Program-made: the position numbers and the translations under genes
In this document: positions 13,401 to 25,400 of the stretch, in pieces
How the letters are laid out: each line of letters opens with the position of its first letter
Position numbering within the stretch: the stretch's first letter is position 1
Assembly (NCBI RefSeq): GCF_028640845.1
Contig: NC_080540.1
Location: 131,964,420-132,028,419, forward strand
Reading direction: 5' to 3'
DNA length: 64,000 nt
Origin: Ahaetulla prasina
Lineage: Eukaryota > Chordata > Lepidosauria > Squamata > Colubridae
Notes under the pieces: model-generated
What the model was told of the DNA's origin: nothing
Database searches by the model: none
What the model saw: only the letters and a program-made list of their open reading frames with translations

Positions 13401-16400
13401 ATCCTTGCCTCGGGGAATCATGCAACTGATTCTAGATGCAACATCTGAAGCAATCAGCAGGACTCAAATAAAATGGGGTGTTCATTTGGAAGAACCGAAA
13501 TAATAATATGCAAACTCTCCTACCAATCTCTAGCAATAACTCTCATTGCACCAACTCTGAAAATCAGAATGTGCTGTAAATCAGGAAGGCTCCACAGTAA
13601 GCAAACCTGACTCTATGGGACAGGGAATGGTATAGGTGTAAACATACAGCCAATTGCAAAAATCATATGAAGATCCTATACAGGTAGTCCTTGACTTATG
13701 ACTATTGTTGAGCCCAAAGTTTCTGTTGCTAAGTGAGACATGAGTTAAGTGAGCTTTGCCCCATTTTGCCACCTTTTTGCCACTTAAAAGAATCACTCCA
13801 ATTGTTAAGTTAGTAAGTTAATGAATTGTTAAGTGAATTGGGTTTCCACATTGACTTTGCTTGTCATAAGGTCACAAAAGCTGTTCACAAGACCCCAGGA
13901 CACTGCAACTGTCATAAATATGAATCCGTTGCCAAGCAATTTAATTTTGATCATGTGACCATGGAGATGCTGCAAGGTTCGTAAGTGTGGAAAATATAAG
14001 TCACAAGTCACTTTTTTCAGGGTCCATTCTAAACTAGACATGTCATATGGATCCGGATCTGGATCTGGCCTGCGATAGGCCCAGAGTTATCCCGTGGAGC
14101 CGTCCCGGAGATGGCAAGGGACCAGTCCATGCTGCCCAAGCCCTGGCCATGCTCACCCAGTCAGCCGCGACAACCAGGCCATGCCCCCCTCCATGCCCCC
14201 GAGGGCAAACAAAATCCTGATACGGTCCGCAATAGGATCGAGTTTGACACCCCTGCTCTAAACGGTCCCTAAATGAATTGTTATAAATCGAGGACTATCT
14301 GACTAGAACTACATAGAGAACACCCACAAATGACAGGAGGTCTAAAAGTAGCACCCCCTTACATTCTGCTCCCAGAACAAATATTTTTTTAATGATTAGA
14401 AATACATAGCTGAAATTCTGCAAGGTTATCAAATCTCATGGGATTGAGATAAATCAAGCACAAAAATAGTAACATCTTACATAAGAAGTTATTAGATTTC
14501 AGCATTCTTAAACAAGATCCCAGAAGGTATCAGGATGCTACAAGATGGAGGGCCATTGTTCAAGATCACCAGATAGCCTCCATGTGAAGACAATTTTTTT
14601 TAAAATGACCAGTTCCTAACCTACATCAAGTTTATGTTTCTTATTAATAGCTTTGGAACAAAGTCAGATTCCTAAAGGAAGAGGGAGGGCAGGCAGAAAG
14701 GAGGGAAGGTCAGTCAGTCTGCCAGAGCTTGGCTATAAAACTCTATACCACAAAATGCCAACAAAGATTAAGATCATTCTGCATTCATTTATTACCTTTT
14801 AGTGGCCCTTCTGGATTCTTGCATAGTTAGTTTCAAATAAATAACTTCTACGTTAACTAACGTGTTGAAGCCAGTGGGAGCGTGTGATTATATCTGTGTC
14901 TTATATATCTGGGGGATTTTTCGTATTTGAATCTTAAAACCACAATGTTTCTGTATGGAAAATAGTTCACTTCCAGCCAAGGGACTTCACAGCAGTTATG
15001 ACTTCCAGGCATCTAGAAATTTTCCCTCTTAATAAAGATCGTATTAATGCTTTTTTTTTTACCTGAGCGGCATACAGTTGTTCAAGTTCCACAGGAGATG
15101 CCAAGGACTTTATGAGAACCTGCAATCAACCAACCAACCAACCAATCAATCAATCAAATGCAAATATTCTAAAAAGGAAAGGAGATGATTGTGAAAATCT
15201 CCAGACCATCCCGGAGCGGAGCAATTTTATCGTATAGATAACCACTAAACTCCTCGGCACGTCCCTGCAAAGGGTCATCCCGCACCTCCTGATGAAGGAG
15301 AGAGCGGGTCACCCGAAACAGGGCGGCTGGGCGGTTATCTGCCGACGCAATGAGGGTGGAAGCGTAGGAACGCCTTGCCTCCCTCATTGCCACTAGGTAG
15401 GTCCTAGAATATGAAGCAGTAACCCTTTCAGTAATAAGTGACTGGTTTAACTTAACAGAGGAAAGAATTTTGAATATAGAAGGTTATGACTTGTTATATG
15501 GATGGCATGCGTACTTATTTTATGGAAAAAAAGTGGATAGGGCTTTTAAGAATCATGTGTTGAGAAGTGCTCTTTTGCGGGTCTGGAATAAATATTCCTA
15601 TAAATTAGATTACAAGATTCCTATATGGGCGAGCCCTAGACATGCAATAGAGAATATAAATATAGAACAGAAACAGGAAATGATTACATATAAAGAACTT
15701 TTGTATGCTGAAGGAGGTAGATTGCAATTAAAATCATTACAGGTATTAAATGAAGAAGGGAGGAATTATACTTGGTTTCAATATGGGCAAATAAGTGCTA
15801 GATGGAAAGAAGATCAAAAATTGGTATAATGCAAAGGGAGGAAAATTTAATAAAGCAAATTAGAAATCAGACCCAGGAGCATATAAAGAGATTGTATAAT
15901 GTGTTGCTTGAAATAGATTCGGAAAAGGATTTGGTAAAGGATTGTATGATAAAATGGGCACAGAATATTCAGGAACCAATAATGTTGGAAACATGGGAGA
16001 AAATCTGGGTTAGAAATGTTAAGTTTACACAAGCACAGAATTTAAGGAAAATTTTTATAAGATGTTTTATAGATGGCATTTAGATCCCAAAAAATTATCA
16101 TGTATGTATCCTAATATCCAAGCGAAATGTTGGAGGTGTGATTGTGATGATGCTACATATTTTCATATTTGGTGGACTTGCAAGAAAATTAAGGTCTTTT
16201 GGATAAGAATTTGGTGGATTATTCAAAATGTACTGAAGAAGAAGATAAAGTTCCTGCCACAATTTTTCCTTTTGGGAATTATAATGGATTGTACAGGGAT
16301 TGAGACTAAATTGATTTTGAATTTAATAACAGCAGCAAGACTGTTGATTGGACAATACTGGAAGAAAGAAGAGGTACCTACAATAGAAGAATGGATACTG

Positions 16401-19400
16401 AAAGTCATTAATTTGGCTGAGATGGCTAAAATCTCAGCGTTTTTAACAGACAATACGCAGGAAAGATATTTAATTGAATGGAAAAAATGGATTGATTATC
16501 TACAAAACAGATATCAGATTAAGAAATATCAGATTGCCTTTGAATAATTAGAAAGTTATTTTATGTAATGGGGAGGGGGTTGGGAGATGAAAAGCTTTGG
16601 ATGTGGTTATTTGGATTGGACTTTACCTTGTGATTGACCCGGGAAGCCGGGGGGTGGGGGAGGGAGGGGGGTGTTTTGTTTTGTTTTTGGGAGGGAGGGG
16701 GGAAAAAGGGGGGAAAATGTTTTTGTTTTTTTAAAACTCTTTCAATAAAAAAAAAAAAAAGAAAACCCAGGCTCTGAGGATCATGGCCGCCCACGGAACG
16801 GGTAGGGACTGAGGGGCCGGAGCACGTGATCGCTTTCAAACAGCGAAACACGTGCTCCCAACACTCGATACGCCCCCCCCTCCGCCATATCTGCCTCTCC
16901 CACTTACCGTACAGATTGAACGACCCTCTAATCCTGAAACGAACCCCTCCCCCTCTGCCTTCAGACCAGATGTCGTAATGCAGCGAACAAGCCTGGGGAC
17001 TGGCTCCCTCCCCAACGGGTTTTCTCCCCCACCCGTCCTATCCCTCCCCCCCCTTAAAAAACCCTTATTTAAAAATCTATTTTAAAATCCCCAAAGGTTC
17101 TTCTTGGCCGCATGCCACCTCTCTGGGTCCCAAGACCCTTCATTAAGGTAGGCCCTCGATAATGTGGAGGGCCATTCTTGCGAGGCGGGGGAATCTCGCA
17201 AGCGAAAAAGTTTGAAAGGTGAATATCTCATAGAAAAAGGAGGTTAAAAGGTGGCATTGATCCTGATCAATGAAGATGGTAAATAAATAAAAATTATTTC
17301 AGCTTAATTGGGTCCATTTAGGGCCTGGTGCAAGATGGAAAAAAGATTCGACAATCGGTCATCCAGGCAAAAGTCCTGGCAATAGTCGAATAACAATAAA
17401 TAGTCTGATAGATGACAATCACAGACCACTTCAAAGCATACAGGACCAAGATGACACGGACCACAGGACACTGCAACTGTCATAAATATGAATCCGTTGC
17501 CAAGCAATTTAATTTTGATCATGTGACCATGGAGATGCTGCAAGGTTCGTAAGTGTGGAAAATATAAGTCACAAGTCACTTTTTTCAGGGTCCATTCTAA
17601 ACTAGACATGTCATATGGATCCGGATCTGGATCTGGCCTGCGATAGGCCCAGAGTTATCCCGTGGAGCCGTCCCGGAGATGGCAAGGGACCAGTCCATGC
17701 TGCCCCAGCCCTGGCCATGCTCACCCAGTCAGCCGCGACAACCAGGCCATGCCCCCCTCCATGCCCCCGAGGGCAGACAAAATCCTGATACGGTCTGCAA
17801 TAGGATCGAGTTTGACACCCCTGCTCTAAACGGTCCCTAAATGAATTGTTATAAATCGAGGACTATCTGACTAGAACTACATAGAGAACACCCACAAATG
17901 ACAGGAGGTCTAAAAGCAGCACCCCCTTACATTCTGCTCCCAGAACAAATATTTTTTTAATGATTAGAAATACATAGCTGAAATTCTGCAAGGTTATCAA
18001 ATCTCATGGGATTGAGATAAATCAAGCACAAAAATAGTAACATCTTACATAAGAAGTTATTAGATTTCAGCATTCTTAAACAAGATCCCATAAGGTATCA
18101 GGATGCTACAAGATGGAGGGCCATTGTTCAAGATCACCAGATAGCCTCCATGTGAAGACAATTTTTTTAAAAATGACCAGTTCCTAACCTACATCAAGTT
18201 TATGTTTCTTATTAATAGCTTTGGAACAAAGTCAGATTCCTAAAGGAAGAGGGAGGGCAGGCAGAAAGGAGGGAAGGTCAGTCAGTCTGCCAGAGCTTGG
18301 CTATAAAACTCTATACCACAAAATGCCAACAAAGATTAAGATCATTCTGCATTCATTTATTACCTTTTAGTGGCCCTTCTGGATTCTTGCATAGTTAGTT
18401 TCAAATAAATAACTTCTACGTTAACTAACGTGTTGAAGCCAGTGGGAGCGTGTGATTATATCTGTGTCTTATATATCTGGGGGATTTTTCGTATTTGAAT
18501 CTTAAAACCACAATGTTTCTGTATGGAAAATAGTTCACTTCCAGCCAAGGGACTTCACAGCAGTTATGACTTCCAGGCATCTAGAAATTTTCCCTCTTAA
18601 TAAAGATCGTATTAATGCTTTTTTTTTACCTGAGCGGCATAGAGTTGTTCAAGTTCCACAGGAGATGCCAAGGACTTTATGAGAACCTGCAATCAATCAA
18701 CCAACCAATCAATCAATCAATCAAATGCAAATATTCTAAAAAGGAAAGGAGATGATTGTGAAAATCTCCAATCCTGGCTATGTTATGAGAGAGAAAACCT
18801 CTACATTGTTCTTTTTCTAAGTTAAAAAGCTTCAAATTCTCTTTTCCAGAGGAACTCACAAGCTTTACTTTTCTGTCTCTGTTTGCATATGGCAACAATA
18901 TGATAAATCTGCAACAGCTACCAGACCTTGGTTGTAAACAACCAGATCCTCATTTGATGGTAGCAAATATTGGTTTACATTTTACAGGCAGCTATATGAA
19001 CAAATCCAAAATATAGAAGAAGAAAAAAAAGAAAAATTGCAGAAAGGACAAAAAATAATTACCGCAATGAGAATAAAGAGCGGGTCCTGCACATATGCGA
19101 ATTTGCCATATACTGTATATACAGTATGCCAGATTATACTCTATTGCTATTGAGATAAGCCATAAAATCCATCCAAATTTCATAAAATTGTAGTTCCTGT
19201 CTCTGATGTCACATAAATTTAACTTTGCCTGTGTTTTTTTCCTGATCTAGCAAATCGAAAAGGCCTTGTTAACCCACAATTCAATTGCTATGTTATCTAA
19301 AGTTTTCCAGCATTGCATAATTATTATTTTTGGCTGCTACGATTAAATAAGTTCTTTATTTTTAAGCTTCTGATTTAGTCTTGTAAATAAGTGCAGTAAA

Positions 19401-22400
19401 CTTAGCACTGAGGAGCATTCAATTCTTTGATTAGTAATAATATTTACAGTGTCTCGCCAAAGATTTGATGCCACAAGGGATATCACTTTAACACAGGACT
19501 ACCAGAAACAAAAAATTGATCCTTTCTTTTTTGACCACCTCTCCAGCTTTTGGAAGAATAATTTTAATACACACTGTATGTGCCAATGTGAGTCAAATGC
19601 CAAAAATGTACAATCTTCAATGTGGTTCATTGAAGCTGAAGTGATTCTATCCAGTTTCCACCACTTTTGCTAATTAATCTCTTATAGGGGATTACCAACA
19701 CCAGTTTCCCAAGCTTCCTTTAAACCAGGGGTGTCAATCTCAAGGCCCGTGGGCTGGTTCAGGCCCCATGGGATGCTTAGATCTGGTACATGGGGCCAGC
19801 CTGGAAACAGCAAAGTACCAGCCCATGGTGCCTCTGCCAGCGAAAACAGATGACACCCCCCCCAGCTCCATTTTCACTGGCAGAGGGCTGCAGGAGGCCA
19901 TCACAGCCGAAAATGGGCGTGGGGGGGGCACACACACCCCAAGCTCTGTTTTTTGCTGGCAGAGGGCTATCAAAACAAACTAAAAACAAAACAAAAGGAG
20001 AAATGTTTCCCCATTTGCATTTGAGCATGCAAGAAGGGACAGGAAATGAGAAAGGGAAAGTGGAAAGACAAAAAAAAGAAGGAAGGATGGGAAAAGAGCA
20101 AGGAAGGAAAAATAAGAGGAGAAGGAAGAAGAAATGAGAATGAAGAAGGAAAGAAGGAAGGAAGGAAGGATAGATTATAATGAGAGTGAGGGAGACCCCC
20201 CCGCGACATGAGTGATGTCGATCTGGCCAAACCCACCATGGCCAAGCCCCCAGCCCATCCCCAGCCTTCTGAGGTCAAACACAACCCTGATGTGGCCCTC
20301 AATGAACACCAAGACTTTTCCCAACCTGATGTTCTTCACTTGTGATGGGTTGAAGCTAAATGCTATGGCCATATTAGCTGGGGATCATTTATCTTATGGC
20401 TTAACAAATGTGGAATGCCTCAGCTTGGAAAATATGGCCTATAGCAAGGGTGTCAAACTTGATTTCATTGAGGGCTGCATCAGGGTTGTGTTTGACCTTG
20501 GGGACCGGGGTGGGCATGGTCAGGGTGGGTATGGCTAGTTTGACATCACTCGTGTCAGGAGGGCGGGTTGTGGTGGCCCGAGTGCTCTGCCAGCAAAAAC
20601 AGGCTCCCAAGCTCCATTTTTGGCTGTGAGGGCCTCCCACAGCCCTCCTGAGCTCTATTTTTGCTGACAGGGGCACCGTGAGCTGCTCCTTTGCTGTTTC
20701 CAGGGTGGCTCCACGGGCCAGATATAAGCAGGTCTTGAGTTTGACACCCCTTGCCTACAGTAAGGAAACCTAATATTCTTGAAAAATGCTTTACTATCAC
20801 ATTTTTTTTCTAACCTTGATCCTTTCTTGTTTAAACGTTTCATCCCAAATGTAAATCTCTTTTTTTTTAAGAACTGCTGACTTGATAAACTTGGAGAGGA
20901 AAAACTGAGACCTGAATGAAAAAAGAAGACATCATTAAAAAAAAAATTAAATAATTCCTGTGTCTTGTAAAGGTTGTTTTAAGGGGAGAATGTGTCCTAA
21001 CAAATGGAAATTTAGCATATATCATTAAGCCATAGATCACTTGACTCTGTATTTTTCTTTGTTTTCTTTTAGGGAGGATCATTACATCATACAAAGATCT
21101 CTGCACAATCATCAGGCATCTTTAAAGTTGTATTTTAAAAGTTAAATTAATTAAATATAATTGTCTTTTTTATATAAGGTCTACAATTCTGCTAGACTGC
21201 TGAATCTTATGAATGTCACTTTTCTTCTGGAAATAGTTTGCGATTTCAGGTCAGAAGGTCAATGTCTTATGACAGTAACAGTCTAGGAAATATTGGCTAT
21301 GTAGTCTTTCTTAATCACCAATCATTTAATGACCAGTTGAAGTTATGACGGACTTCAAAACTCATCCATAAAGTCGTGACTACTGTACGTATGGGTGCGC
21401 CTGACCGCGCACGCGCACACACACAGAGCGACGGCATTTTGGGTGCTTGGCTACTGGCTTGCATTTCCAAAGGTTGCAATGTCCCAAGGTCATGCGACCA
21501 CACTTTGCTATATGCCAGAAAATGCGCATTGGATATGCTGAATATGCTTTAATAACCATGTGACTCACTGAACGACTGCAAGGAGTCACTTAATGACCAT
21601 AGCAAAAACAATCATAAAATCAAGTCAGATCACATGTTGATCCACCTAATGACTACAACATACTACAACCACAATTCAAAGCTCAGTTGTGGCCATAAAT
21701 TGAAGACCTCTGTAACGTTCTTTAAAATCATTTTGGAATGTTTACTAGAGACCACCTGCAGTATTCACATCGGCCACCAGAGATCTCTAGATCACAAGTA
21801 GAGAATCAGTGATTTAAAGATGGAATGGCAATTCCTGGGATTATTTCAGGCTATCTGGAATGGCCAAGAATTACCGACATTGCAGTCCCAAGACATTTGG
21901 GATAGATTGGGGATAGTTGCACAATAACTCTTTGTCCCAAGCCTCAGCTATATGGCCACATATGGCAGCAAAGAATTGGAGTTTTCAATATCTCTGTACT
22001 GCCACCTAGTGGTCTGTCTGGATTTTGCAGCCAAAGTCCATTCTAAAACATCAGAACTGGGAATGGAAAGCAATAATGTTGTTTCCTGAATAGTTAATAG
22101 CTGGGAGATTTGTATTCTCCACCAAAAGGTAATCTACCGGCATTTCATGAAACATATGTACCCAGGATAGCATATTCTAGTTAGGCACCAAGTTACCTAA
22201 AATCTGACTCTCAGCTATTACAATGTGGGCACAGCAGCCATCAGTGTTCTTATGTCTGGAGTCCCTCCCCCTTCATTTTTTCCTTTCCACAGCAGTTAAT
22301 GGGAGAAAGCTTATTTTAATTAGGACTAAGAATGGAGTAATATTCCACAGCCAATGAAGTTAAGACCACCGTCTAAATGAATGTAGAACCTGACACAAAT

Positions 22401-25400
22401 GCATTTCTCTCCATGCCATTTGAGTTTTTTCCATAATCCCAGACATATGATTCCATCTTAAACCACTTGGTTGCATTTCCACCACACAAAGAGAGCCACG
22501 TCATTCCCAAAAAAATTATACTCTGCCTGGGGAGAAAGCGTCCCGTTGTCAATTGAAGGGGCATTGAATAAATTAATCCTAACTGTAGTGTCCTTACCTT
22601 ATCCTGACCTCTCATGTCCTGAAAGACAATAGAAGCGGTAATGAAAGTGCTCCATCAGCAGCATATGATATGATCTGCATGTGAGCAGCCCATTGTTATT
22701 CAAGACCGAGAGGTCCATTGAATACAAACATGGATGAAATCAGTGAAGTAGATCTCATTCAGGCAGATCAATCTGCATACTTGAAAAGATAGGTTATTAA
22801 CTCCTGGAATGGGATAATAACCCGAGTTCTCTGGTTTTTCAAAAAATGGTCTCTGTAATACATTCTGTAGCACCACTCACTGGATTCTAGAGAAACACAT
22901 GACTTCCAAATCAAAATTTGGGGCAAAAGTATATGTGTTTTGTATGCTGTACACTGCCCTGAGTCCTTCGGGAGAAGGGCGGTATAAAAATCTAATAAAA
23001 TAAATAAATAAATAAATAAAATAAATAAAAATAAAAATGTGCCCCTTAGCCAAGCCATCTGGAAAAAGGGAATATATTAGTATCTGAAGCTGCTTTCCCC
23101 AACTGGACACTTTTTCAGAGGTAAAGGGATGCGGTGGCTCAGGGGCTAGGATGTTGAGCTTGTCGATCGAAAGGTCGGCAGCTCAGTGGTTCGAATCCCT
23201 AGTGCTGCTGTGTAACAGGGTGAGCTCCCGTTACTTGTCCCAGCTTCTGCCAACCTAGCAGTTTCGAAAGCACATAAAAAATGCAAGTAGAAAAAATAAG
23301 GACCACCTTTGGTGGGAAGGTTCCATGTGCCTTAGGCATTGAGTCATGCCGGCCACATGACCATGGAGACGTCTTCGGACAGCACTGGCTCTTCGGCTTT
23401 AAAACAGAGATGAGCACGGCCCTCTAGAGTCGGCAACGACTAGCACATATGTGCGAGGGGAACCTTTACCTTTACCTTAATGGGACTGGAATGCACCCAC
23501 TATAGGTAGTCCTCAACTTATGACCACAACGGAGCCCAAAATTTCTGCTGCTAAGTGAAACATTTGTTAAGTGAATTTTGCCAATTTTTATGAGCTTTCT
23601 TGCCATGATTCTTAAATGAATCACTACAGTTGTTACATTAGTAACAGGGTTGCTAAGCAAATCTGGCTTCCACGTTGACTTCGCTTGTCAGAAATTTGCA
23701 AAAGGGGATCACATGACCCCAGGACACTGCAATTGTCACAAATATAAGTCAGTTACCAAGCGTCTGGATTTTGATCTCATGACCATGGGGTTGCTCAACG
23801 GTTGTCAGCGTGAAAAACAGTCATGTCACTTTTTCAATGCCATTGTAACTTTGAAAAGTCACTAAATGAACTGTTGTAAGTTGAGGACTATGTCCAGCCA
23901 GTCAGTTTAAAGCAGGGGTCTCCAACCTTGATCCCTTTAAGACTTGTGGACTTCAATTCCCAGAGTTCCTCAGCCAGCAAAGCTGGCTGAGGAACTCTGG
24001 GAGTTGCAGTCCACAAGTCTTAAAGGGACCAAGGTTGGAGACCCCTGCTTTAAAGGATAACTTTAATTTCCTCTTCAGATTAATTGTTTCTATCATTCAA
24101 AACAAAATATTTTCTGAAAGTTAGACACACTTCAAAAGACCAAAACATAATTCGTTGAAAATTATTTTGCTGTACCATCTGTTTGTTTGGGTAAAGGATA
24201 CCATGATCCTAAGCAAGTGGTTAGCATACCAAAGGGTAACATCAGCCAAACACAATCAGTCCTTTTTTTTGCATTCCAGGTGGCAAATGTTAATTGATGC
24301 TATAAATATAACTTCTCCTGCCTGCCTGTTAGTAACAGAAGCTCAGTATTCATCCCTTACTTTTTCTTTATGGTCTTGGATTTTGCCCTTTGCATTTTCT
24401 TTAGATATGGGCATGGCTTCTTCAAGCTGGCCAGATCAGGTTGCTCTACAATGATCGGTGGGATGAGACCAGGATCAAACGAATAGAGTTTGGTTCTATA
24501 TTTGAAAGGACTACATGGGTAAGTTTCAGGACAAATCTGGAGGGAGACAAAATCATAAAAATTGCATTGGGCACAAAAAATAGAGTTCATGTTGTCAAAA
24601 ACATATTTTTTGTCCACTAAATGATATTGTTGTCCCAGTACTCCTAGACCACCGTGGCTGATTTCAGAAAAATGAGCTAGGCTGGATCTGGGTGGTTCTT
24701 GAATATGAAATTAGCAGTAAAATCTAGGGCTGCAAATCTAGATTGGAAGGTTAATTAACTAACAAGCAAAAAAACAAACTAGAAAGCAATGGTAAAGTGC
24801 ATCCATATTACTGCCAAGAAAATTTCATGGACATATCTATGGAGTCATCAGAAGAACTCTCCTCAAAGGAAAAGTTACCTTTGTTTTAAAGACTGGTTAT
24901 TTGTCTCAGAATCCTTATACCAAAATTCTCATCCAGACTTAATAACTTACATTTCTTTATTTTCATTTAAGTCAGTAAGTGCAATGCCCCTCCCTACTGA
25001 TGGAGTTCTGGAAATAATTTATGAATTGCTTGGGTTTGTTGTTTCATGAATTGCAACTGTACTTTTCTCAGAAGGGCAATGCCAAGCGTGATTGGTGGGG
25101 AAATGCAGGATAAAGTTAATGAGAGCCTACACCAAGATGTTGCTCTTGGTTGTGAATGGCCAAGCTCATCTAGATAATTTTAGATCAGCAGTTGGTAGAA
25201 GGTAGATTGGAATTTAACACCAGATCCCTGGAGGATCTGCAGAAGGTCTGGAAGGATTGCTAGCTCCCAATCATTTAATAGGAGCAATTTCTTCAATCTT
25301 ATTTTATTACACAATTAATATAATCCTTGCTCTAAGCAATTTACAAACGTCCATTTTAAAATGCACAGTAACAAAACTTAAAGCAATTAAAGCCAATTAA

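Noticed and set aside
16062..16547. 161-codon ORF as a possible host gene
   Set aside because: Its Cys motif and position before a poly(A) identify it as the L1 ORF2 C-terminus.
21040..21130. Strong acceptor-like TTTGTTTTCTTTTAG on the plus strand
   Set aside because: No plus-strand gene is expected here, and the following frame is short with no donor in phase.
23126..23200. A box and B box suggesting a tRNA gene
   Set aside because: Head of a Sauria SINE: no cloverleaf-length unit with a proper acceptor stem, and the SINE body follows.
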